In this document: positions 33,746 to 44,900 of the stretch, piece after piece | Layout of the letters: the number at the start of each line of letters is the position of its first letter | Position numbering within the stretch: position 1 is the stretch's first letter | Origin: Penelope pileata | Taxonomy: Eukaryota > Chordata > Aves > Galliformes > Cracidae | Assembly: GCA_013396635.1 (NCBI GenBank) | Contig: WBMW01003941.1 | Coordinates: 1,761 to 65,760, forward strand | DNA: 64,000 nucleotides | Direction: 5' to 3' | Position numbers and translations under genes: made by a program | The notes under the pieces: model-generated | Database searches by the model: none | What the model was told of the DNA's origin: nothing | The model's input: only the letters and a program-made list of their open reading frames with translations

Positions 33746-34670
33746 ATTCACCCTTTACACCCCAGGGGGTGAGGGACCTTTGCACTTTTTTCAGGAGCTG
33801 TAAAGCATTACTGCAGGGAGCACACCCGACAGGAACACGTCACGGTTCTCATCTCCCCAGATCTCCAGTGTCACTGGTGGGGATGGGGGTGCACGTGGCA
33901 TGATTGTTCCTTGGGCTCAGTGAGGGGGAGATCTCCTGTTGGCTCTGGATAGCCTTTAAATAGGGGAGTGAGCAATAGCAGAAATGGCATGGATTGCTAT
34001 AAAAAAAAGAGATGGTTCTGCTATACAGGAAAAAATCCTTCCCAAGCTCACCAGCTTAACTCTTGTACCCACAGGACACAGTCCCCTCTAGCAGATGTCC
34101 CCACCAGCCCTGGGTGGGCAGGCACAGCCAGGCCGTGTCACACACACAAAACACAGCGCTCTGGCTGTGCATCGACCTCTGTGGTGGCCAAAGCCTGTGC
34201 ACAGCTGTTTGCAGCGTGATAAGGTGGGTTATGAAACGCGCCCAAGTTGTCGAACAAAAGAGGCCCGTTGGGCTGTTCCAGCTCCTTTCCAGAGCCCAGG
34301 GGGGGCTGACAAGGGGAAGATGGATGGGAACACGCCGGTCCCCTCACGCGGCAGGAGGTCATCCTTGCCTCGGAGCAGCACGAGGAGGGAGGCTGTGGCT
34401 GTCTGTGCTGCAGCACCAGCTTCTGCCCCAGGCTGGAGGTGGTTTTTGAGGCTGTGCAGCCCCACAATTGCCCCCAAAACCCTACCTCTGTGCAGGAGGG
34501 AGGTGGAGATGGTCTTCCCATGTGGGGGAGCCTCTACCCTGGGGCTGCCTCTGTGCCTGTCCTGCACACCTTCATGCTCCCCCCAGTGCCACGGGGCAGG
34601 AAAATTCCACCACAACTGGACCCCATGAGCTTCAGGGAGAGCTTTCCAAGCAGACTTGTGCTTAGTATAT

Positions 34671-34697
34671 AATTAAACATATAATATATGTTTAATT
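34671..34697. repeat. Perfect AT-rich inverted repeat
   Basis: AATTAAACATAT (34671-34682) and its exact reverse complement ATATGTTTAATT (34686-34697) flank the three bases AAT. It is a perfect 12-base stem in a short AT-rich island within GC-richer sequence. Confidence 0.9.
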
Positions 34698-34989
34698 GAA
34701 CAAATAGCAATACTGTTTTTTTCTCCATCCTTGCCCAGACCTCCCAGCCTATGGATTCATGACATGCAGAGCTGTGTGTGACATGAGCAAAGCCAGCTCC
34801 AGCCAGCAGCAGGGTCAAACTGGGGCAGTGCCCCGCAGTGTGCCGCCTTCCTGCAATGGGTGCAGCACCCTTCTGGCAGCAAACAACGGCCAGGACACAG
34901 CCAGGCTCAGCATTTCCTCCTTCTGCGGGCAGCCCCTGTGCGTGACCGCAGGGTGTGGTGTGATGGAGCAGTGGGGAGGTGGAATGTGC

Positions 34990-35402
34990 TCATCCCTCTG
35001 TATTCGGTACTGGGGAGGCTGCACCTCGAGTGCTGTGTTCAGTTTTGGGTCCCTCGCTACAAGAAAGGACATTGAAGCCCTGAAGTGTGTCCAGAGAAGG
35101 GCAGGAGGTTGTGGTGAGGTGGGGGTCGGCCTCTGCTCCTGGGTGACAGCGGTGGGATGAGACGGATTGGCCTCACGTTGTGCCAGGAGAGGGTCAGGTT
35201 GGATATTAGGAAAAATTTCTTCTCTGAAAGAGTGTGGATGCACTGGCACAGCTGACCGAGGAGCGGCAGAGTCACTGTCCCTGGGGGTGTTACACAACCA
35301 CGGAGATGTGGCACTTGGGGACACGGCTCAGTGGGCACGGTGGGATGGGCTGGGAGTGGACTCAGTGATCCTAGAGATCTTTTCCAACCTCAATGATTCC
35401 AC
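34990..35402 (+). mobile_element. CR1 LINE 3' region with an internal deletion
   Basis: Begins with phrases of the CR1 3' end (GGAGGCTGCACCTCGAGTG, GTGTTCAGTTTTGGGTCCCT, AAGAAAGGACATTGAAG, GTGTCCAGAGAAGGGCA). Then GGAGGTTGTGGTGAGGTGGG, GGTTGGATATTAGGAAAAAT, TTCTTCTCTGAAAGAGTGTG follow, and it ends CTTTTCCAACCTCAATGATTCC. The segment normally between the GAAGGGCAA part and the GAGGTTG part is missing. It is non-coding and ends about 260 bases before the EXOC7 promoter motifs. Confidence 0.9.
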
Positions 35403-35659
35403 ACATTCCCCTAGTGGGCAGAGCAGCCCAGGGCTTGGCAAGAGGGAAGGCTGGTGCTGGTGGGCACAGGGCTCCTCACAGGCTGGGCAGGGCCACCAGC
35501 ACTGGCATTCCCTCCAGGTGGCCTTTGGGACCCCCCATAGGATCCTCGTGTCTTTTAGGGCCGTCTCTGACACTGAGACTGGAAGGCGCCGGCTCAGCCG
35601 GGCCTTAACGGGGCTGGCAACATATCCTGGCAGAGAAGGGCTGCCACACTGGGACACAC

Positions 35660-35958
35660 CACGACGCTCCCAAGATGGCGGCGCGGCCTGCCTGCCACTC
35701 CCAAGATGGCCGCTTTTTTTTTTTTTTTTCCCGCATGCGCCCGCTTCCTGTCAGCCCCTTCCATGGCGCATGCGCCCTAGCACAGCTGTCCTTCCGGCTC
35801 CTGCAATGGAGGCCGCTCTCTAGATGGCAGCCGGCGCTCCTGCGCATGCGTAGCGTCCCTTGCCGCTCCCAAGATGGCGGCGCGGTGGTGACGGCCCGGA
35901 AGCGGGTCGTTGTGGTGGGGCTTCTCTGTAGAGCGCGGCCCTGGCGCCCCGCGGCACG
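35660..35958 (+). promoter_or_regulatory. EXOC7: EXOC7 TATA-less promoter and 5' UTR with YY1, NRF1 and ETS motifs
   Basis: Four YY1-type AAGATGGC motifs lie at 35670-35682, 35701-35713, 35820-35831 (variant TAGATGGCAGC) and 35869-35881. Three NRF1-type GCATGCG motifs lie at 35731-35742, 35766-35775 (perfect palindrome GCGCATGCGC) and 35841-35850. ETS-type sites are CTTCCGG at 35791-35797 and CCGGAAGCG at 35896-35904. There is no TATA box. This combination is characteristic of housekeeping promoters. A YY1 site in the AAGATGGCGGC form often sits at or just after the transcription start, so the start may lie near 35860-35880 (inference). A run of 16 T splits the array at 35714-35729. Confidence 0.8.
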
Positions 35959-38900
35959 ATGATCCCCACCGAGGAGATGTCGGCCCGCAGGAGGGAGATC
36001 GAGGACAAGCTCAAGCAGGTAGGGCTGGGCCGGGGGTCTGTCAGCGGGGGCTGGGCCTGCGGCCCTAGCGCGTTGCCTCGGAGATGGGCCTGGGAGCGCC
36101 CCCGGGCCCTCCCCTGGGTCCCCTCAGGGTCAGGGGGTGCCTCTGCCCTCCCTGCCCGCGCCTGGGACCCGACGGCTGCTGAGGGCTTGGGCTCACGGCT
36201 GCTGCTGGGGCCTGGGTGGTGCCTGCGCTGTGTGGTGGGAGGGAGATGTGCGACTCGGTGTGGCAAAGGGTTAATTCTGCGCTGTGCTTTGGCTGTTACA
36301 TGTGCTGAGGCTCCTGGGGTCAAGGTATTGGAGGGAAACTAGTAATCCTCATGCCTTATATTTCTCACCTTGGGTTCAGTGCTCTGATCTCTGTTAAGGG
36401 GGAGCATGGTAAAATGTGGCCTCAGTGTCAGACGTGGCCTGCTGCAGGGTCCTGCAGGGCTTGTAAAAACCTGCACGTAGGGCTTAGTGAACAGAATGCT
36501 CGGTGGTCTGAAATGAAAGCTGTTTGTTCATCCTAACTACAGGAAGAAGAAACTCTGTCCTTTATCAAAGAGAGTCTTGAGAAGAGTGACCAGCTCACAA
36601 AGAACATGGTAAGGAGGTCCTTGAGGTTCAGCCTTAACGTTGGGTCAAGGACTGCTCGTCCTTAGGAAAATCCATATTTGAAGGTGGCATTGTGCCTGTC
36701 TGAGGAATACAGGGTGATAAAGCACTTGCTCTGCATCTGTGTTTTACTCTTCTCTGGCTGGGCAAAAGGGGAAGGCTGATGAACGTTTCAGACCCAAGTT
36801 TCTCTCCTGGGGAAATGTGGGCACAAATGAGCTGTTGGCTTCATCACTTGACAGTCTGTCCTTTCTCTTGGGAAGAGATATTAATAGACCCTAAACTAAT
36901 TTGTGCAACAGCATCATGTTGTTGCTTCATAAAGGCAGGTTTTGTTTGGAGTTTATTTGGGAGTGCTTTGCTTAAGAGGTAGAATGTAATTATTGCACTG
37001 TAGTTGGTGCTGGTAAGCCCTTAACTGACATATAATGTTCTGTTTTGGGTTCAGCATCTTAAGAAAGTCACAGAAGCACCACTAGATAAGTCTGGAAAAC
37101 ACACTGTAAGAGTGCATCTTGAAAGAATTATATTTTGTTCTATAAAAGGTGACGTTAAGGCGCTCTGTATGGGCTTGCTAAGGCTTTCCACCATTCAGAA
37201 ATGATAGCATAGACCCTTTAAAAAAACAAGAGTCTACAATGTAAAAGAAGGTTCATACTGTGCTGTGCCTTTGTGTTATACATCTCAGTCTTAGGCCTTA
37301 GTGGTAGGGAGGAAGGTGGCTGCCAGGTTATGGTTTTGCTGCTCTCTTTATCTAAGGCACCACCAGGCATTTCCTATGGCTTTATTGCCTGCTATCAAAT
37401 ACAATTTTGCTCTTCCTTGGTACTGTCTTGGTACATTGTTTGCATGCTTTCTAAATGTGAGATTGACCCATCTTTGACAGCAGATGATCTGTTTTGTAGT
37501 TATTCATTAGGACATAGAAGGTTTAAACAACCTGCCTAAGGAGCCGTGGGAATTTTGTAGCAGAGTCTGGAACAGAAGCTGAGACCTGAAGGTCCCTGAT
37601 TGTCCTGCTCTAACTACTAACCTGCTGTGTGGATCCATGTGGAGGGATGTCCTCAGTTCTCTTTTTTTCCCCTCTCTTGGCACATAGGTTTCTATCCTGT
37701 CCTCCTTTGAAAGTCGTTTGATGAAGCTGGAGAACTCGATCATCCCTGTCCATAAGCAGACTGAGAATCTACAGCGTTTGCAGGAGAACGTGGAGAAGAC
37801 CTTGTCCTGCTTGGATCATGTCATCAGTTACTACCATGTGGCCAAGGACACAGAGAAGATCATACGGGAAGGGTGAGTTCAGCAGCTGGGGTGCTTCATC
37901 CTATTGATGGTTTTTGTAGAGGTAGGCACTGACTGCGTGCGCTGATCATAATGTTCCTTGTATCCTTCCCACATCCTTCCTCCACCAGTAGTCCTCCAGA
38001 AAGCTTCCTGACTTGACTTTCAGCAATCCCAGAAGGCAAAGTCTGCTCAGAGTCTGCACTGATGCCTCTTCCAGATCTTACACACATGCTGCCATATGAA
38101 GCTCATGATCATAGGTGGCTTCTTATCTTCCCTCTGCCCTTTTCCCAAAGGTTCTTCCTGCCCTGTCAATGTTGTCGCTACCTCTATGGTGAATTGAAGC
38201 TGTTGTAGAGCCTGCTTTCAGTCTCCAGGAGGGTATTGTGATGGCCCTCCCTCTGGGATAGAACGTGCTGCTTCTGCTAGCTTCTGCATCAGAACCTGAC
38301 TGGGAGAGTAAGGCGAGGCTTAGAATTGCATGCTGCTTAGTCATCAGTACTTCTGTGTTTGCTGCATGAATTGGCTGTTCTGCTGTGACACTGAGTAGAA
38401 GCAAGGCGGAATTCATGATCTCCTCCTAGCTGGAAATAAAATAATTTAATTTTTCTGTATTATTTATCCTGAGCCTGGCCTGGTGCTGACTTGATATTTT
38501 CTTCCTTTGGTCCTTTTTGTTTTTGCTACTATTTTTAGCCCCACTGGAAGGCTGGAGGAATATTTGAATTGCATGGACAAGATTCAGAAAGCAGTGGAAT
38601 ACTTTCAGGACAACAATCCAGACAGCCCGGAGCTGAACCGTGTGGTAGGTCACAAGTCTGGAAGCTGGCATGGATGAGAGAGGGACAGCCACAGCCCTGC
38701 CATTTGCCCTCTTAGTGAGAGGCTGATGGGCTTACTGCCTGGTAAAGAAAGTGGTTGGGCACAGCTGAAAGGAAAATTGGTTGCTTTGGCTTCTGTTTGA
38801 GTCTGAACCTAGCAGCATTTCTGCTTGTGGTGTTTTGCTGTCTTCATGCTTTGTGCCATTACGATTTCTGGAAGTGTATCTTGCATATGAGGTAGAGATA

Positions 38901-41900
38901 CTAGAACTTCCCCCTGAGTAGCTCTTGTCAGTCCTTCAACTGCTTGAGATCTCTTTCAGTCCTATTTGTAGACTGAGCAACTCCCAGGCAGTTTTGTATT
39001 TAATTCACTTTAAAAGTCTCTTAGTTACAGGCGTTGGAGTGTAAAGCATGCAGTACTCGACAGTGGTTAGAAATGCTGCAGAAAGTGCAAGCTCATGCAG
39101 AAAGACTTGTGAGTGAGTGATTACAGAAACCCTCTGCTTCTATCCCTCTGCTGTTTTGTGCCAGAAATCCCTCTTTGAGAGGGGGAAGGAGTCCTTGGAA
39201 TCAGAGTTCCGCAGCTTGATGACACGACACACCAAGCCAGTCCCACCCATCCTCATCCTGGACCTGATCAGCGGAGATGATGAAATGGAGACACAGGAGG
39301 AGATGTCACTGGAGCACCTCCCGGAGAGTGTTCTGCATGATATCATCCGCATTTCTGGCTGGCTAGTGGAAAATGGCAGGAATCAAGGTTGGTAGTGCTG
39401 CACATCTTTCCCTTGTAGTCCTGTATCAGGTCAGTGCTCTCCAGCTGGTTACCACTTGTGGCTGAGAGGGTGTTGAAGGTTGTCTGCAGTGCCATATATC
39501 ATAGCCTCTGGATCACACCTCCAGACGTGAAGCCTCTGCTCAGGTATGGCTGAGGCTGACAAAGTTTGAGTCACATTGCCACTGGTAGCTAGCAGCAGCA
39601 GCAAAACTAGTGAATGCTTTTTAGGAGAGTAGCTTGGTCTCTTTTCTTAAGAGCCTGCTTTCTTGCACTGTTGTAGTGAGGCTGAAGTGTGCTCTGTTAG
39701 TTGAACAGAATGATCTGCTTGTGGATTTGATGAGAACAAAAACTGTGTAAAGCATAAACTATCTTAATGTGTAGCAGAAATTCATAGGAGGCGTGTGTTA
39801 TTTAACCTGCAACTGTAATACTTTCTGCCAGAGCTGCAATCATGTAGTGCCCAAGTATTGCAAATGTGCAAGACACTGATGACTTACTCCCCTTTGTGAA
39901 CTGTTTATGAGCAAGCCTTTTTTAATTAGACATGACCAAAGAGGGGTATAAAAGCAGCACAGAATGTTTTCTTCAGCCAATAAACATCTCTTCTTTCCTG
40001 CTTTGCAGTGTCATAATCAACCTACATCTTTATACTCCCTTATTGACTTTTCCCTTTGGGATTGAATGACTTTGTGGACCTTCTTTGTGGACAGAAAAGC
40101 TGTTCTCTCACATACGTGCAGCTGCCAGAACTGCCCCCACTCCAATGCCTTAATTCTGAGTGGGGATTACTGTGCCTAGCAAGTATGACAAACAGCCTTA
40201 AAAGCTTCTTAAGAATTTTTCCATGATCAAAGGAAGCAGCTGAAGTCTATATGGCTCATTTTTGTTAGGCAGTTTGTATTCTGCTTTCAGACAGTGAACA
40301 CACCTCATTTAATCTCTGCGGACCCTGAATCCTGAGAATTGTTTGAAGTCTCTCCTGCTAGAAATGGAGTGCTTAAACTGATTTCCTAGTGTCTTGCACA
40401 AATATCTCCCATCAGTTCCAAAACTGATGCACTCTTGATAGTGGTGTGCAACCTTACTCTTGGGTGTGGTGGGAGGGCCAGAGTGAGTACTGCAGAAGAA
40501 GGAAGCCTGTTTTTGAAGAAAATAGGAGATTTTTTCCACCTTTAACATATGAACAGGACAGCAGCTGAGCCTGCAGTGTGGGGAGGTGGTCCATATGCTG
40601 GAATAAAATGTAAGAGAGTCTTGAGGAATGGGTTCTGAGGGACCTGGGCTGGAGGAGAGGCAGGTTCAGGGTGTGGTGTTGATGTGGAGAAGGCAAGAGG
40701 ATGGAGCTGGAGTAAAGGGGATGAAAAGGGAGAGCAGCATGCTGAACCCTGGGTTAATCAGCTCATCCTCTGAAGGGTCCCTCTGGAAGAAAGGCCTGGA
40801 GGTGATATTGTTGGGTCTGGCATGAAAGATGTGATGGGACACTTTATGACTTCGTTTCGAAGTCAACATTTCAGAGCTGTGGTAGGACAAGAAGGATTTC
40901 CTGTGGGAATGGAGATGACAGGGGTTGCCTGGATTCTGTTTTGGGTTTCACTATCTTTGTGTTAGATTGTCTGCTTCAATTTCTCCATTGTAAAATAGAG
41001 AAACACGTCTCCTCTATACTAAGTTGTTGCTCTTTCTGTTGAGTCTGTATTTTGGCTTCTTCCTGGATTTAGAATTGCTGGATTCGATACCCTGGGAGGG
41101 AAAAACATTTATTTAGGGTCCCACATCAGTGCTGTTAAGTCCCCTTTGAGCCACAGTGTTTCAGGAAGGGTGTTTTTTGCCATGTAGTGTTTCCTGTTTA
41201 CTTATAATCCTGTTTCTACCTTTTCTCCTTAGATTTCATGACAGTGTACTTCCAAATCCGCTCTGTCCAGCTTGACCGCTCCATCAAGGGGCTGAAAGAC
41301 CATTTCCGTAAGAACAGCTCTTCCACAGGGGTCCCATATTCCCCTGCCATTCAGAACAAAAGGAAGGACACCCCCACCAAAAAGCCAGTCAAGAGACCAG
41401 GTGAGTCCCTGAGCAGGGGATCTCTGTGCAGTGTATCATCTTGCCTGGGTATTGAGCACACTTGTACAGGGCTTCTCACTGCTGAGGTAGCTCCTGTGTG
41501 CTTTCAGGGCAGGAGCAGGGATGGGATTTCAGAAGTGAGCACCTCTTCTCTGCCCTGGATTCAAGGTTGAGATTACAGACCTTTTCAAGTCGTTTGTGTC
41601 TGTTCTCTGGGCAGTGTAAAGAGGTGGGGTGGGGTCTGTATATAGAGAAAGAAAAGGCCATTACCTTAACAAAGGAGGTTAGTAAAAAGAGACCTATGAG
41701 AGAAGGAAATCAATATGATTGGAGAACATTTGTCCTCAGCCTTGGAACATGGACTATATTCTGTGTTACAGCAAAATGGAAAACTCAGATCTGATAAAGC
41801 ATAGCACTTTAATCACTAGTTAAAAGAAAATTATTATTGTGCTAGGAAACTGAGAATTCATCAGGAGCTGAAACAGGGACTAGGTGGGTGCCCACAGAAG

Positions 41901-44900
41901 TGATATCCAGAGTTGTGCTAATAAAACTTTGGAAGGGCTGTTAAAGCTTTTGCCTGAGCCTGTTTGTGGCTGTTGAGTTATTCCACCTCTCCTCATAATG
42001 GAGTTTCACTGCATTTTCTGCAGCTCAAGAGGTGTGTACACTCCTGTGTACTGATGGAGCTGGAGCGTGGAGCTGGGGTTCTCATCTCTGAAATATGCCA
42101 TCTAGTGGGAGCATGGCCAGGAGGGTCAGCAGAAGCTAACACGTACCTCCCATGGCAGAGCAGTGATATTGTCCCTCTGTGTCTATCCCAGCACCCTACT
42201 GTCTCCAGTGTCACAGTGATGGAAGTCAGAAAAATATGGGCTTTCTTGGGTTTGTTTAGCAAAAACTCTCTCCCAGCCCAGTATTTTTCCTGTGTTGTCC
42301 AAACGTTTTCCTGTGGGTTCTGGAAAATAAGATCTTAAGAAATGTGGATAGAGACTGGGAATAGATGGGGTGGAAGGAGGGAGGAAAAATATCCATTTTA
42401 ATTGTGTTGTGTTTATTTTTATAATCCCGATGTGAATGCAGTCCTCATCCCAGGTAACGTACGTCTATGTGTGTGTGTGCTGGCCCTGGTGCTCGCTCTC
42501 CTCACTTCTGAATGGAGAGGCTTTGCTGGGCCTCTTTGTGCTAAAGCAGAGGGTGTGCCTGGGATATTTGTAGGGGAAAGCTGCCTGTGGAAGGCTGTGA
42601 CATGCAGAGATCACTCCTCTGGTCTCATTTTTTAAACTAATCTGTGCCATTGCTGCTGTGCCCTGGAGCTGTTTCTGAGAGCTGATGTGTGAGTTGCAGC
42701 TGGTGAATGCAGTCAGCATTTTAGCAGATGTTCCCCTGCCAGCAGAGAACCACCTGACAAAGGGATGTCTCACCCCACACCTGGCTTTCCTATGAAGATT
42801 TTAAAAATGTTTTTATCTATTTTTTTTTTAATGAGTCTCAGATCTTGGATGTTTACACAGAGAGTAAATAGCCCACGTGTCTGGGAAGCATAAGCATTTG
42901 TTCTCTGCAAACAAGGCTCCAAAATTACTCAATATCTCAGCTGTAAGTGTGCCAAGAGGTTTTGGCCTCTTTTTGCCTAGTTTAATCACAGTTTGTGAGG
43001 TAGGACAGGTAGCAGGCACAGAGTATGGTCTGAATGCACTTACACAGCTGACAGTGTATGAAGGAAAGAGCTTTTTGAATGATTTATTGGGTTATTGTCA
43101 ATCTCAAGGAAAAAATGGTGAGTAACTTGTCTCCAATCTTTTGTAAGCAAGGACAGAGAACCCGACTGTAGCTCTTGGAAGGGCAGGAGTGGTTAAACCT
43201 TATACAGCATCCTTCTCTTATGGCACTAAAATGCACTGAAATGAAATAGTAGGAAAAAAAATCTTCAAGCAAAGATTTACCAGTTTTTCCGCAATTCTAT
43301 CAGCTTTCAGGGACAGCTCCTGAGGTGGAAGTCTTAATATTCTCTCCACACTGGTACAGTGGTTGGTTCTCTTCATAATAATATTAATCTGGTGGCGTTT
43401 GCTTCACCTGGTTTTAGCCTTTGTTCAATTATGGGCAAGTAATTTTATTTTTTTCTGTGCTATTGTTTCACTAAGGAAAGTCCCACAAAATTCTGTTTCA
43501 TATGGGGGGTTTTCTTGCTGTTTCAACCAGGGAGTTGATTTCCTTGGCCCTGAGGGAGGAATATCCCAGTGCACACCCCAATGCACACTTTAACCTGTTG
43601 CAAGGGATAAATAACAAACTAAATCTGATGTGCTGTAACCTTTTTACCCACGAAGCAAAGTGGAAGGGAGATTGCAGCTAAAGAGAAAATAGGATATTAG
43701 GGACAGAATAACAAGGCAGAGACTCTCCTCCTCTCCCCCAGACACTGTGTTGGATTCTGGGGAACATACTCCATGTCCATGTGTTGTTTTAGAGAGTCTT
43801 CATCTCTCCATCATTGTTTCATCTGTTGGTGTACCCTGTACTGTCTCCTGTTGTTACAGCATGCAATTAAAAATCTGACTGCTGGACATGCTTCTGAAGC
43901 CAAATCATCTCTTCTTAACTGAAACTTGCCAAGTCAAGTTGAAGGAATCTCTGGCTTTTTTTTTTTTTTTTAAACAGTTTTCTGGTTGAAATGTCAGCAG
44001 TCTGTCTCAGAGGACAAATACGTTCAGATTCCCAAACTGTCCTGCACATAAAATGCGGAGGTGATTGCTTCTCTGTGATGCCTGTAGACACAGTGCTGTG
44101 TTGGCTTGAGAGCAGCACGTAGCTCAGAAGCATTCTGAGTTGCCAGAAATTTGGGAGGGACGGGGTCACAAGGAGCTGGTAGGGGCACCCAGCCTGCTTG
44201 CCCCTAAATTTTATACAGACTCCTGTGGTTGGTGCTTGAGAAAAGAGGATGCATTGCTCTTCTGCTTGGCTAGAAAACTGCCTAGTGGAAGAGAGAAACA
44301 GGAGAGCAATATAGAATTGGAGAACTGTGCCCCATTTATGCCCCCAAACTGCTTTGTTTAACAGTAAGACCACAGGATCAAAAATTTCAGCGTTTGACTT
44401 TTTGAGGATTTTTTGGGGGGGAAATTCTTTACAAGCTACAGGGGAGCTTTTCTCCAGTTCACTTCATGCTTCCTGGCCGTTCAGTTTCGCCACGCAGTGG
44501 GGTGCTACCTGAAGGCAGGCCGTGGGGAGTCTTTGTGTGGCAGAATAAAGAGCCTGCTCCTGCTTCCCGCTTCCCATATTGATCACTGCCTAGCTCAAAT
44601 GTGGTGCTTTCATTAGCAGCTGAAATGCCATCCCATTTGGCTTGCAAGCTGCCTAACAAGGGAAAACAATCCTGGAACAAAAGCATTTGTTTGTCACTAG
44701 AATTCATTAAAAGCTGATTACAACACTAAGTAAGAGGGATGCAGCAGCACTGAAGTGATGTCCACAAACACTTGGGGTGTGTGTATGAGCGTATACACAG
44801 GTAATTGTGCTTATGCAAATGAAAACAGAGGTGTTTCAGCTCTCATCTGAGAAGAAACCATTGGAGTGAGATGTGCACTGCATCCCTGTGAAGTGAGATC

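Larger units (their letters stand above)
26490..35640. other. FOXJ1-EXOC7 intergenic region
   Basis: About 9 kb without a recognisable gene on either strand. It contains CR1 fragments near 27845, 32529, 33665 and 34990, a small minisatellite at about 33349-33436 and a perfect AT-rich inverted repeat at 34671-34697. AT-rich or conserved-looking islands lie near 28060-28330, 28620-28850, 31440-31600 and 33070-33140. A homopolymer T run sits at about 30201-30213. Open frames here are short and mutually overlapping. Confidence 0.65.
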
